A stretch of DNA of 64,000 nt from Dyella amyloliquefaciens. GTDB taxonomy: Bacteria; Pseudomonadota; Gammaproteobacteria; Xanthomonadales; Rhodanobacteraceae. Numbering within the stretch: the first letter of the stretch is position 1; every line of letters starts with the position of its first letter. Positions 1 through 7,862 of this stretch are shown piece by piece. The stretch is taken from assembly GCF_004296575.1 (NCBI RefSeq), contig NZ_SAYT01000001.1, positions 310,001 through 374,000 of the forward strand, written 5' to 3'. A program made the position numbers and the translations under genes. The notes beneath the pieces are model-generated. The model made no database searches. It was not told the origin of the DNA and was given only the letters and a program-made list of their open reading frames with translations.

Positions 1-798
1 CAGCCCGCCGGAGGTCTGGTACCCCCGACCACGGCCAGCGACTTCACCGCGACCCGGCTCGACCAGGTGCTGGCGGGCGACTGGCGCTCGCCGGAGCATA
101 AGGCGCGCGATGTCTACCGCCATCCCAAGGCGACGCTGCAGTTCTTCGGTGTTCGTCCCGACCAGACCGTCGTCGAAATCACTCCGGGCGGCGGCTGGTA
201 CTCCGAGGTGCTTGCACCGTTGTTGCACGACAACGGTCATTACATCGCCGCCATCGCCAAGCCTTCGGGCGAAGGCGAGGCCAGTCGTGACAAATCGGGG
301 CTGAAGGCCAAGTTCGCCGCCGATGCGGCGCATTACGGCAACGCGCAGATCCTGGAATTCGATCCGAAGGCGCCGGTGTTCGGCGCGCCGGGTTCGGCGG
401 ACGTGGTGCTGACCTTCCGCAACGTGCACAACTGGGTGGAGGCCGACACCGCGCCGCAGATGTTCAAGGCATTCTTCGCCGCCCTGCGCCCGGGCGGCGT
501 GCTGGGCGTGGTCGATCATCGCGCCGCGGACAACGCCACCCTTGAGGCGGTCAAGGACAGCGGCTACCTGCCCACCAACTACGTGGTGAAGCTGGCGACC
601 GATGCGGGCTTCAAGCTCGAGGAACAGAGCGAGATCAACGCCAACCCGAAGGACACCAAGGACTACGCCAAGGGTGTCTGGACCTTGCCGCCCACGCTGA
701 CCCTGGGTGATCAGGACAAGGCGAAGTACCTGGCCATCGGCGAATCGGACCGCATGACGCTGCGCTTCGTGAAGCCTGCCGCGCCGACCTCGCCGTAA
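1..798 (+). CDS. Class I methyltransferase-fold protein, probably exported (5' end outside window)
   Basis: The reading frame is open from base 1 (it begins QPAGGLVPP), so the true start lies upstream. A SAM-binding-like motif I ([15 protein letters not shown]) sits near residues 55-70 of the visible part, and a later '[12 protein letters not shown]' stretch fits the acidic post-motif region of class I methyltransferases. It is clearly paralogous to the protein encoded at 50671-51474: both share 'KARxVYRHPxxTLxFFGxRPD', the GGGWY motif and the C-terminal 'IGESDRMTL(R/K)FVKP'. The paralog has a clear signal peptide, so this copy is probably exported too, although its N-terminus cannot be seen. 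The substrate is unknown. rluE follows 46 bases downstream on the same strand. Confidence 0.8.
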   Translation, partial: QPAGGLVPPTTASDFTATRLDQVLAGDWRSPEHKARDVYRHPKATLQFFGVRPDQTVVEITPGGGWYSEVLAPLLHDNGHYIAAIAKPSGEGEASRDKSGLKAKFAADAAHYGNAQILEFDPKAPVFGAPGSADVVLTFRNVHNWVEADTAPQMFKAFFAALRPGGVLGVVDHRAADNATLEAVKDSGYLPTNYVVKLATDAGFKLEEQSEINANPKDTKDYAKGVWTLPPTLTLGDQDKAKYLAIGESDRMTLRFVKPAAPTSP

Positions 799-844
799 TT
801 TCAATGCAAGACCGCGCGCCGCCTGGCGCGCGGATGGCCTACGC

Positions 845-1378
845 ATGCTTATCGCGCTCAACAAACCCTTCGGCGTGCTCTGCCAGTTCCGCGACCCGGA
901 CGGGCGACCCACGCTGGCCGAATACGTCCGGTACAAGGACGTCTATGCCGCCGGCAGGCTCGATCACGACAGTGAAGGCCTGTTGCTGCTCACCGACGAT
1001 GGCGCGCTTGCGCACAAGCTCACCGATCCCCGCCACAAGCAGCCCAAGACCTATCTCGTGCAGGTCGACGGCCAGATCACCGATGAAGCCGTCGCCGCGA
1101 TGCGCCGTGGCGTGATGCTCAACGACGGCCCGACGCTGCCGGCCGGCGCGGAGCATGCGTCGGAACCGGCGTGGTTGTGGCCGCGCGATCCGCCCGTGCG
1201 TTTCCGCAAGCTCATCCCCACCAGCTGGGTACGCATCACCCTGCGCGAAGGCCGCAACCGGCAGGTGCGGCGCATGACGGCGGCGGTGGGTTTCCCCACG
1301 CTGCGCCTGATCCGCGAGCGGATCGGGCCGTATGCGCTGGACGGGCTGGAGCCCGGCGAGACGCGCGTGGTCGGGTGA
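845..1378 (+). CDS. rluE: 23S rRNA pseudouridine synthase RluE
   Basis: Family RsuA/RluB/E/F pseudouridine synthase, expected to isomerise one uridine in helix 89 of 23S rRNA (U2457 in E. coli). The catalytic motif [14 protein letters not shown] lies at about residues 38-51, with the catalytic Asp in RLD. The family-specific stretches [21 protein letters not shown] and [12 protein letters not shown] are all present and match E. coli RluE closely. At 177 aa it is the compact form without an N-terminal S4 domain, as expected for RluE. The start is the first ATG after the upstream stop and gives [12 protein letters not shown], the normal beginning of the catalytic domain. Confidence 0.95.
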   Translation: MLIALNKPFGVLCQFRDPDGRPTLAEYVRYKDVYAAGRLDHDSEGLLLLTDDGALAHKLTDPRHKQPKTYLVQVDGQITDEAVAAMRRGVMLNDGPTLPAGAEHASEPAWLWPRDPPVRFRKLIPTSWVRITLREGRNRQVRRMTAAVGFPTLRLIRERIGPYALDGLEPGETRVVG

Positions 1379-1393
1379 TGCCCCGTTGCCCCC

Positions 1394-1506
1394 TGTAGGA
1401 GCGCACCCAGTGCGCGAAAAGCCTACGAAGCGCTGAAGCCGATCACGACACACGTCGGGCGAGGGAAGTCATGGCGCCGCGGTCGCGAACTGGGTGCGCT
1501 CCTACA
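1394..1506. repeat. Inverted pair of REP-like repeats (TGTAGGAGCGCACCC type)
   Basis: A copy of TGTAGGAGCGCACCCAGTGC at 1394-1413 is mirrored by GAACTGGGTGCGCTCCTACA ending at 1506. The two copies lie about 60 bases apart, between the convergent genes rluE and tatD. Paired, inverted GTAGGAGCG elements in intergenic DNA are typical of REP/BIME sequences in Pseudomonas and Xanthomonadales. The pair could also act as a bidirectional transcription end. Confidence 0.75.
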
Positions 1507-1519
1507 GAAGAAGAGGGAC

Positions 1520-2308
1520 TCAGGCGAGGCCGAAGAACGCCGTCGCCGTCGCCGTACTGTTCGCCGCGGTCACTTCCACGGGTTCGCCGCGGTCGCGTGC
1601 GATCTCCTCGCAGATGTGCCTGAGGTACATCGGCTCATTGCGTCGGTGCGACGGCTGCGGGCGCACGGTGCGTGGCAGCAGATACGGTGCGTCGGTTTCG
1701 ATCATCAAGCGATTGGCGGGAATCTCCTTCACCAGCTCGCGTAGATGCGTGCCGCGCCGCTCATCGCAGATCCAGCCGGTGATGCCGATGTGGCAATCGA
1801 GCGCCAGGTAATCGCGCATAGCCTCGCCGGTTTCGGTGAAGCAGTGCACGACGGCACCAGGAATCTTGTCGCGATAGCGGCGCAGAAGCGCAATGAAATC
1901 GTGGTGCGCATCGCGCTGGTGCAGGAACAGCGGCTTCTGCACATCCACTGCGATCTGCAACTGCCGCTCGAACACTGCTAGCTGCACATCCCGCGGCGAG
2001 TAGTTGCGGTTGTAGTCCAGCCCCGTCTCGCCCACCGCGCGCACTTCTTCGTGCGTGGCCAGCTCGCGCAACAGCGCGTCGGTGGCATCGTCGTAGTCGA
2101 TCGCATGGTGCGGATGCACGCCGGCCGTCGCATAAAGCACGCCAGGATGTTTTTGCGCGAGTGCGAGCGCATGCGTGCTGCCGTCGCTCGAGGCGCCGGT
2201 GACCATCAGGCGCGCTACGCCATGCGCATGGGCACGCGCCAGCACGTCGTCGAAATCGTGGTGGAACGATTCATGGGTGAGGTTGGCGCCGATGTCGATC
2301 AGTTGCAT
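1520..2308 (-). CDS. tatD: TatD family metal-dependent deoxyribonuclease
   Basis: TIM-barrel metal-dependent hydrolase of the TatD type, a 3'-5' exonuclease linked in E. coli to repair of oxidative DNA damage. The N-terminus MQLIDIGANLTHESF resembles E. coli TatD itself (IGVNLT) rather than YcfH. TAGVHPHHA at about residue 60, EVRAVGETGLDYNRNY, the metal-ligand region PLFLHQRDAHHD and a C-terminal IETDAPYLLPR are all visible. The ATG at 2308 was chosen because it gives the standard start; an upstream ATG at 2350 would add 14 residues without similarity. It is convergent with rluE. Confidence 0.93.
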   Translation of the reverse strand: MQLIDIGANLTHESFHHDFDDVLARAHAHGVARLMVTGASSDGSTHALALAQKHPGVLYATAGVHPHHAIDYDDATDALLRELATHEEVRAVGETGLDYNRNYSPRDVQLAVFERQLQIAVDVQKPLFLHQRDAHHDFIALLRRYRDKIPGAVVHCFTETGEAMRDYLALDCHIGITGWICDERRGTHLRELVKEIPANRLMIETDAPYLLPRTVRPQPSHRRNEPMYLRHICEEIARDRGEPVEVTAANSTATATAFFGLA

Positions 2309-2637
2309 GGGTCGGGGTAGGCCGGGCAAAGAAGGCATTTTCCCAGCCACTGGATTGGTGGCAACCCCTGAGTCAAAAATAACGCAAGATATCGCGGGGC
2401 TTGGGAAGTCCGGGAGGCCTTCGGCCGAATGTACTATCGCGCCGCAAGCGAACCGTCATGCGGTTTGCCTACCCTCGGGCGGAATTGAACGTGACGTCTT
2501 GCACACGGTCTGAAAATAGGTCATCTGGTGAGAAACCGTGCTCGCGCAGCGTGCGACGGGTGTGCTACCAATGACGCCCTCAATGCCGTTGGGGGCGGCC
2601 TTGGTGGCGGTGTACTGGATCAGAAGCGGGGTGAAGC
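2309..2637. other. Intergenic region upstream of the type II secretion operon
   Basis: A 329-base gap between the divergent tatD and gspE genes that must hold both promoters. No convincing sigma-70 pair was found: TTGAAC at 2485-2490 has no good -10 at the right distance. No credible coding sequence and no gspC-like gene was seen here. Confidence 0.5.
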
Positions 2638-4371
2638 ATGTCGGCAGTCGCAAACCCGGCAGCCAATGTGGAGAGTGCGGCGATGGATGGCCGCGAGGCG
2701 GCGGTCTGTGCGCTGCTGGTTTCCCGTGGGCGGCTGAAGGATACGGATCTTGCCCGTGCGCGCCGGCTCCATGAGGAGTCGCCCGAGGGGACGCTCACCG
2801 CGCTGATGGCCCGCCTGGGCCTGGTCTCCGAGCGCGACCTCGCCGAGGCCTGGTCGGAACTGCTGCAAACGCCGCTGCTGGTCGCTCGCGAGGCGCCGGA
2901 GCTGCCGCCCAGCGAACTCGACATCTCCGTGCGCTTCCTCAAGCAGCAGCACGTGGTGCCGGTGCGCGTGGACGAAGACGACCTGGCGCTGGCGATGGCC
3001 GACCCGGCCGATCCCTATCCCTTGCAGGCGATCCAGCTCGCGGCGGGCCGACCGGTGTCGCTGCGCATCGGCCTGCGTTCGGAGATCGACGATCTGATCG
3101 AGCGCTACTACGGCACGGGTCGTTCCGCGATGGGCACCATCGTGGAGAACCTCGACGGCAGCGCCGCGGTGGAAGACGACGTGGAGCACCTGCGCGACCT
3201 TGCCTCCGAGGCGCCGGTGATCCGCCTGGTGAACCTGATCCTGCAGCGCGCGGTGGAACAGCGCGCTTCCGACGTGCACATCGAGCCGTTCGAGAACCGC
3301 CTGAAGGTGCGCTATCGCATCGACGGCGTGCTGCATGAAGTCGAAGCGCCGCCGGCCAGTTCCACCGCCGCGGTGATCTCGCGCGTCAAGATCATGGCCA
3401 AGCTCAACATCGCCGAGCGCCGCCTGCCGCAGGATGGCCGCATCCAGCTGCGCGTGCAGGGCAAGGAGCTGGACCTTCGCGTCTCCACTGTGCCCACCAG
3501 CTTCGGTGAATCGGTGGTGATGCGTATCCTCGATCGCGAATCGGTGGTGTTCGATTTCGCCTCGCTGGGTTTCACCGGCAGCTTCCAGCAGCGCTTCGTC
3601 GACGTGCTGGAGCGTCCCAACGGCATCCTGCTGGTCACCGGCCCCACCGGCTCGGGCAAGACCACCACGCTGTACACGGCACTGTCGAAGATCAACACGC
3701 CGGACGTGAAGATCATCACCGTCGAAGACCCGGTCGAATACCAGATCGAAGGCATCAACCAGATCCAGGTGAAGCCGCAGATCGGGCTGGATTTCGCCGG
3801 TGCGCTGCGTTCCATCGTGCGCCAGGATCCCGACGTGATCATGATCGGCGAAATGCGCGACCTGGAAACCTGCCGGATCGCCATCCAGTCCGCGCTCACC
3901 GGCCACCTGGTGCTGTCCACGCTGCACACCAACAGTGCGGCGGGCGGCATCACGCGCCTGCTCGACATGGGCGTGGAGGACTACCTGCTGGGTTCCACCG
4001 TCAACGGCATCCTGGCGCAACGACTGGTGCGCCGCCTCGATCCGGAAACGGCGATCCCGTATGAAGCGCTGCCCGAAGTGATCGAGCAGTTCGAGCTGCA
4101 CAAGTACACCGACGAGCGCCCGATCCGCCTGTGGAAGCCGGGCAGCAGCGCCGCCAACCCCAGTGGGTACCGTGGTCGCCAGGCGATCATGGAGTTCCTG
4201 GTGATGAGCGATCCGCTGCGCCGCATGGTGATGCAGCGCGCGGATGCGGGCGAGATCGAACGCCTTGCGCGCGCCGAAGGCATGCGCACCATGTACGAGG
4301 ACGGCATCGCCAAGGCCGTGGCAGGCATCACCACCATCGAGGAGGTGTTGCGTGTCTCGCAGGAAGGCTGA
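2638..4371 (+). CDS. gspE: Type II secretion ATPase GspE (XpsE-like)
   Basis: Cytoplasmic hexameric ATPase that powers pseudopilus assembly in the type II secretion system. An N-terminal N1 domain covers roughly residues 15-160 and contacts GspL. The Walker A motif GPTGSGKTT is at residues 335-343, followed by an Asp box (TVEDPVEYQI), a degenerate Walker B (VIMIGEMRD) and a His box (GHLVLSTLHTN). At 577 aa it is near XpsE in size. The C-terminal region that normally carries two CxxC pairs reads RRLDPETAIPYEALP...WKPGSSAANPSGYRGRQ and has no cysteine, so the zinc-binding tetracysteine module is lost or replaced. First gene of an 11-gene operon; GGGGTG precedes the ATG. Confidence 0.96.
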   Translation: MSAVANPAANVESAAMDGREAAVCALLVSRGRLKDTDLARARRLHEESPEGTLTALMARLGLVSERDLAEAWSELLQTPLLVAREAPELPPSELDISVRFLKQQHVVPVRVDEDDLALAMADPADPYPLQAIQLAAGRPVSLRIGLRSEIDDLIERYYGTGRSAMGTIVENLDGSAAVEDDVEHLRDLASEAPVIRLVNLILQRAVEQRASDVHIEPFENRLKVRYRIDGVLHEVEAPPASSTAAVISRVKIMAKLNIAERRLPQDGRIQLRVQGKELDLRVSTVPTSFGESVVMRILDRESVVFDFASLGFTGSFQQRFVDVLERPNGILLVTGPTGSGKTTTLYTALSKINTPDVKIITVEDPVEYQIEGINQIQVKPQIGLDFAGALRSIVRQDPDVIMIGEMRDLETCRIAIQSALTGHLVLSTLHTNSAAGGITRLLDMGVEDYLLGSTVNGILAQRLVRRLDPETAIPYEALPEVIEQFELHKYTDERPIRLWKPGSSAANPSGYRGRQAIMEFLVMSDPLRRMVMQRADAGEIERLARAEGMRTMYEDGIAKAVAGITTIEEVLRVSQEG

Positions 4372-4381
4372 CGCTGTAACT

Positions 4382-4516
4382 CCCTCTCCCCTTTGGGGAG
4401 AGGGCTGGGGTGAGGGGCGGGTGCTCGCGAGAGCGTGTAACCGTGAGAGCTCGCCCGTCGCCACGTTCCCGCAAGCCCGTCCCCCTCACCTCAGTCCTCT
4501 CCCCGAAGGGGAGAGG
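4382..4516. repeat. Inverted pair of CCCTCTCCCC/GGGGAGAGGG repeats between gspE and gspF
   Basis: CCCTCTCCCCTTTGGGGAGA opens the first copy (4382-4417), which continues into GGGCTGGGGTGAGGGG. An inverted copy (4481-4516) reads CCCCCTCACCTCAGTCCTCT and then CCCCGAAGGGGAGAGG. Each copy has an internal hairpin and the two copies face each other. The element interrupts an otherwise tightly packed operon, and a related pair lies at 62504-62668. Confidence 0.85.
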
Positions 4517-4530
4517 AAGATGAGCGCGCC

Positions 4531-5748
4531 ATGACCCAGTTCCGCTATCGCGCGGTCACCGCCTCGGGCGAAGTGCTGCAGGGCCGGATGGAAGCGGCCA
4601 GCCTGGACGAAGTGGTCAGCCGCCTGCAGGACCAGGGTCACACGCCGCTCGACGCTCGCGCGGCCGATGCCGAGGCGGGCGGAAGTGGCCTGGCGGCGAT
4701 GTTTCGCCGCGGCCCGTTCACCGGCGACCAGCTGGCGCAGTTCACGCACCAGCTCGCCACGCTGCTGGGTGCGGGGCAGCCGCTGGACCGCGCACTCGGC
4801 ATCCTGATGGACCTGCCCGAGGGTGAACGGGCAAAACAGTTGATCGAACGCGTGCGCGATCGCGTGCGCGGCGGCACGCCGCTGTCGCAGGCGCTGGATG
4901 ATGAGCACGGCGTGTTCCCCAAGCTCTACATCAGCCTCGTGCGCGCGGGTGAAGCCGGCGGTTCGCTGGAAGACACGCTGCGCCGCCTTGCCGACTACCT
5001 CGAACGCTCGCAGCAACTGCGCGGCAGCATCATCAACGCGCTGATCTACCCGGCGTTCCTGATGGTGGGCGTGCTGGGCTCGCTGCTGTTGCTGCTCGCC
5101 TACGTGGTGCCGCAGTTCGTGCCGATCTTCGAGGACATGCAGGTGCCGATCCCGTGGATCACGCAGGCCGTGCTCGCCGTCGGCAGCGTGCTGCAGACGT
5201 GGTGGTGGGCATTGCTGATCCTGCTCGTGCTCGGCGTGCTGATTGCCCGTGCGCGGCTGCGCGATCCGGCAACGCAGCTGGCCTGGCATGCGCGCATGCT
5301 CACCATGCGCGTAGTCGGCCCGCTCCTGCTGAAGATCCAGACGGCGCGTATCGCGCGCACGCTCGGCACCTTGCTCAAGAATGGCGTGCCCTTGCTCTCC
5401 GCGCTCGGCATCGCACGCCAGGTCACCGCCAACAAGGCGCTCGACCAGGCGCTGGAGCAGGCTTCCGAACAGGTGAAGGGCGGTACCGGGCTCAGCCTGG
5501 CGCTGGCGCAGTCGCAACGATTCCCGCGCCTGGCACTGCAGATGGTGCAGGTGGGCGAGGAGGCGGGACAACTCGACACCATGTTGCTCAAGGTGGCCGA
5601 CACCTTCGAACTGGAAAGCCGCCGCGCGATCGATCGCCTGCTCGCCGCGCTGGTGCCCGCGCTGACCATCGTGATGACCGTGCTGGTGGCGATCATCATG
5701 GCCGCGATCCTGCTGCCGCTGCTCAGCCTGACCAGCAACATCCAGTAA
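4531..5748 (+). CDS. gspF: Type II secretion inner membrane platform protein GspF
   Basis: Polytopic inner membrane protein of the T2SS assembly platform. At 405 aa it has the standard length. It contains two T2SSF domains, each with a cytoplasmic helical bundle (FTHQLATLLGAGQPL near residue 70, RIARTLGTLLKNGVPLL near residue 270). Hydrophobic spans are at about residues 170-200, 218-238 and 375-398, the last ending the protein (TIVMTVLVAIIMAAILLPLL). The ATG at 4531 gives MTQFRYRAV, the normal GspF start. It lies 159 bases after gspE, a gap filled by an inverted repeat pair. Confidence 0.97.
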   Translation: MTQFRYRAVTASGEVLQGRMEAASLDEVVSRLQDQGHTPLDARAADAEAGGSGLAAMFRRGPFTGDQLAQFTHQLATLLGAGQPLDRALGILMDLPEGERAKQLIERVRDRVRGGTPLSQALDDEHGVFPKLYISLVRAGEAGGSLEDTLRRLADYLERSQQLRGSIINALIYPAFLMVGVLGSLLLLLAYVVPQFVPIFEDMQVPIPWITQAVLAVGSVLQTWWWALLILLVLGVLIARARLRDPATQLAWHARMLTMRVVGPLLLKIQTARIARTLGTLLKNGVPLLSALGIARQVTANKALDQALEQASEQVKGGTGLSLALAQSQRFPRLALQMVQVGEEAGQLDTMLLKVADTFELESRRAIDRLLAALVPALTIVMTVLVAIIMAAILLPLLSLTSNIQ

Positions 5749-5780
5749 CACCCCTACATCGAACGACCAAGAGGTACGCC

Positions 5781-6206
5781 ATGCGAAAACGGACACTCCG
5801 CCTTCATCACGCCAACCGCGGCTTTACCCTGCTGGAAATGCTGGCGGTGATCGTGCTGATCGGCATCATCGGCGCGGTGGTGGTGACCCAGGTCGGCAAG
5901 AACGTGGACAAGGGCAAGTACGGCGCCGGCAAGGCGCAGCTCACCACGCTCAGCCAGAAGATCGAGAACTACGCACTGGACAATGGTTCGCCGCCGCAGC
6001 AGCTGCAGGACCTGATGACCAAGCCCGCCAACGCGCGCAACTGGCAAGGCCCGTACGCGAAGGAATCGGAGCTGCACGATCCGTGGGGCCATGACTTTGG
6101 CTACAAGTACCCGGGCGACCACGGCAACTTCGATCTGATCTTCTATGGCCAGGACGGCAAGCCCGGCGGCGATGGCTACAGCGCCGACGTGGGCAACTGG
6201 CAGTAA
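5781..6206 (+). CDS. gspG: Major pseudopilin GspG
   Basis: Main subunit of the T2SS pseudopilus. The prepilin peptidase site is HHANRG|FTLLEM, with cleavage after Gly14 and Glu at position 5 of the mature protein, followed by a hydrophobic helix (LAVIVLIGIIGAVVV). The C-terminus DGKPGGDGYSADVGNW has the Asp-rich calcium loop typical of GspG. The ATG at 5781 follows AAGAGG; the frame stays open upstream through gspF, but that extension is only shadow. It is 141 aa long. No prepilin peptidase gene is present in the window. Confidence 0.97.
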   Translation: MRKRTLRLHHANRGFTLLEMLAVIVLIGIIGAVVVTQVGKNVDKGKYGAGKAQLTTLSQKIENYALDNGSPPQQLQDLMTKPANARNWQGPYAKESELHDPWGHDFGYKYPGDHGNFDLIFYGQDGKPGGDGYSADVGNWQ

Positions 6207-6208
6207 GC

Positions 6209-6715
6209 ATGCGGGCGATGAAGCCGCGCGCGCCGTTCTGGCCTGCCCGAGGCATCCGGGCGGGAGCGCGCACGCGTGGCTTCACCTTGCTGGAAATGCT
6301 CGCCGTGATCCTGTTGATCGGCATCGCGGCGGCAGCCGTCGCGGTATCGGTGACGCAAGGCCTGGCGAGCGCACGCGTCGCCGCGGCCAGCGGTGAACTC
6401 GCGGCGGCACTGCGCGCCACGCGCACGCAGGCCATCGTGCACGGCAACGAGCACACCTTCGACGTCGACACCCGCGCCAACACCTATCGCGCCGATGACG
6501 GCAAGGTAGTACGCCTGCCTTCGGGCATGCGCATCGGCATCACCAGCGCGAAAGAAGATCAGGTCAACGCCACCACCGGGCGTATCCGCTTCTTTCCGGA
6601 TGGGAGTTCCACTGGCGGACACATCACGCTGCAGCGCGAGCGGCGCCAGTGGCGGGTCAATGTTTCGTGGCTGACCGGTGCGGTCAGCGTGGCCGATGTG
6701 AGCGGGCATCGATGA
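6209..6715 (+). CDS. gspH: Minor pseudopilin GspH
   Basis: Minor pseudopilin near the pseudopilus tip. The prepilin site is ARTRG|FTLLEM with Glu5, followed by a hydrophobic helix (LAVILLIGIAAAAVAV) and a GspH-type beta-rich domain (RTQAIVHGNEHTFDVD, then GRIRFFPDGSSTGGHI, the usual 'F.pdG.s.gg.i' signature). The leader is unusually long at 24 residues. A second in-frame ATG at 6218 would shorten it by three residues, and neither start has a strong ribosome binding site. The stop overlaps the gspI start (ATGA). Confidence 0.93.
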   Translation: MRAMKPRAPFWPARGIRAGARTRGFTLLEMLAVILLIGIAAAAVAVSVTQGLASARVAAASGELAAALRATRTQAIVHGNEHTFDVDTRANTYRADDGKVVRLPSGMRIGITSAKEDQVNATTGRIRFFPDGSSTGGHITLQRERRQWRVNVSWLTGAVSVADVSGHR

Positions 6716-7161
6716 AGGCTCGCGCGCGGGGTTTCAGCCTGCTGGAAGTGATCGCGGCAACCTTGTTGCTGGCGATTGCCTTCACTGCGCTGTTGAAGGT
6801 GGCGGGCGGGTCGATCGCGCTGACACGCAATGCCGACGATCACAGCCAGGCGGCACTGTGGGCGCGCAGCCTACTCGATACCGTGGACATCACCACGCCG
6901 TTGCGCGCTGGCTCCAGCGAGGGACGCTTCGACGATCACTATCGATGGCGCCTGGTGGTAACGCCATGGAATCCGCCGCCAACGCCCGGACAGGCACCCG
7001 CGCAAGGACCGGTGCCGGGGCAGGCGCCGGAAACGGGCGCGCCGCCGATGCGCATGATGAAGCTCGACCTGGACGTGTTCTGGGGTGCCCGCGTGCACGA
7101 ACGCTCCGCGCACTTCAGCACGCTGCGGCTGCTGGGCCCACCGGCGACGGGAACCCCATGA
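6712..7161 (+). CDS. gspI: Minor pseudopilin GspI
   Basis: Minor pseudopilin that with J and K forms the tip complex of the pseudopilus. It has a short leader MKARARG|FSLLEV with Glu5 and a hydrophobic helix. The C-terminal domain contains a proline/glycine/glutamine-rich insertion (residues about 86-108, PPPTPGQAPAQGPVPGQAP), making the protein 149 aa, longer than the usual 120-130. The start overlaps the gspH stop by ATGA, so translation is probably coupled. An in-frame upstream start exists but lies inside gspH. Confidence 0.93.
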   Translation: MKARARGFSLLEVIAATLLLAIAFTALLKVAGGSIALTRNADDHSQAALWARSLLDTVDITTPLRAGSSEGRFDDHYRWRLVVTPWNPPPTPGQAPAQGPVPGQAPETGAPPMRMMKLDLDVFWGARVHERSAHFSTLRLLGPPATGTP

Positions 7162-7862
7162 CGAGTCGTCGCGTCCACGGTATCCGTCCACGACCCGCCG
7201 CGGCGGTCGACGGCTTCACCTTGCTCGAGGTGCTCGGCGCACTCGCCTTGTTCGCGTTGCTGTTGTTGGGCGTGTATTCGGGCGTGCGCACCGCGACGCA
7301 TGCCGTGCGTTCCGGCGAAACGTCGATCGAGCGCCTCGACCAGGTGCGCTCCGCGCAGCAGTTCCTGCGACGCGAACTGGCGCAGGCGCGTGCGGTAGCG
7401 ATCTCGCATACGGACAAGGGCGACCCGCAATTTTTCAGCGGCGACGCGCACGAATTGCGCTTCGTGGCACCACTGCCCGGTTATCTCGGCAAGCTCGGTC
7501 CCCAGCTGCAGCAGTTCAAGCTGGTATCGAACGGCAAGGGCGGTTCGCGACTGGAGGCGAGCTTTGCCTTGATGCCGCCCGATGGCAGCGCACCGCGTCC
7601 GCTGGGTGAACCCGAAGTGCTGGTGGACAACATCCGCAGCGGAAGCTTCAGCTATCGCGCGCCCGATACGCAGCAAGCGCAGGGTACCTGGCAGGATCAC
7701 TGGGACGGTACCCGCGCGATGCCACGCATCGTCCGCATCGCGCTGGTGCTCGATGGCACGACCAACTGGCCTCAACTCGATGCGCCGCTGCGCGTGGATG
7801 CGGCCGCAATGCAGGGCCAGACCGACCTGCTGCAGGGCCTGCAACGCCGGACGGTCCCATGA
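7158..7862 (+). CDS. gspJ: Minor pseudopilin GspJ
   Basis: Minor pseudopilin of the I-J-K tip complex. The leader is 19 residues, ending VDG|FTLLEV with Glu5. It is followed by a hydrophobic helix (LGALALFALLLLGVYSGV), the family-typical QVRSAQQFLRRELAQARA segment, and a beta-rich C-terminal domain with 'LVDNIRSGSFSYR' and 'MPRIVRIALVL'. The length of 234 aa fits GspJ. It overlaps gspI and gspK by ATGA. Confidence 0.94.
   Translation: MTSRRVHGIRPRPAAAVDGFTLLEVLGALALFALLLLGVYSGVRTATHAVRSGETSIERLDQVRSAQQFLRRELAQARAVAISHTDKGDPQFFSGDAHELRFVAPLPGYLGKLGPQLQQFKLVSNGKGGSRLEASFALMPPDGSAPRPLGEPEVLVDNIRSGSFSYRAPDTQQAQGTWQDHWDGTRAMPRIVRIALVLDGTTNWPQLDAPLRVDAAAMQGQTDLLQGLQRRTVP

Noticed and set aside
2620-4464. 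A 614-codon open frame antisense to gspE, and similar long minus-strand frames opposite gspD (10448-12907) and hrpB (13500-15689)
   Set aside because: They are opposite well-identified genes, rich in Arg, His, Gln and Ala, and have no recognisable domains. Long antisense frames are expected at this GC content.
4382-4516. Repeats at 4382-4516 and 62504-62668 as a CRISPR array
   Set aside because: Only facing pairs occur, with no regular spacing or unique spacers, and no cas gene is present.
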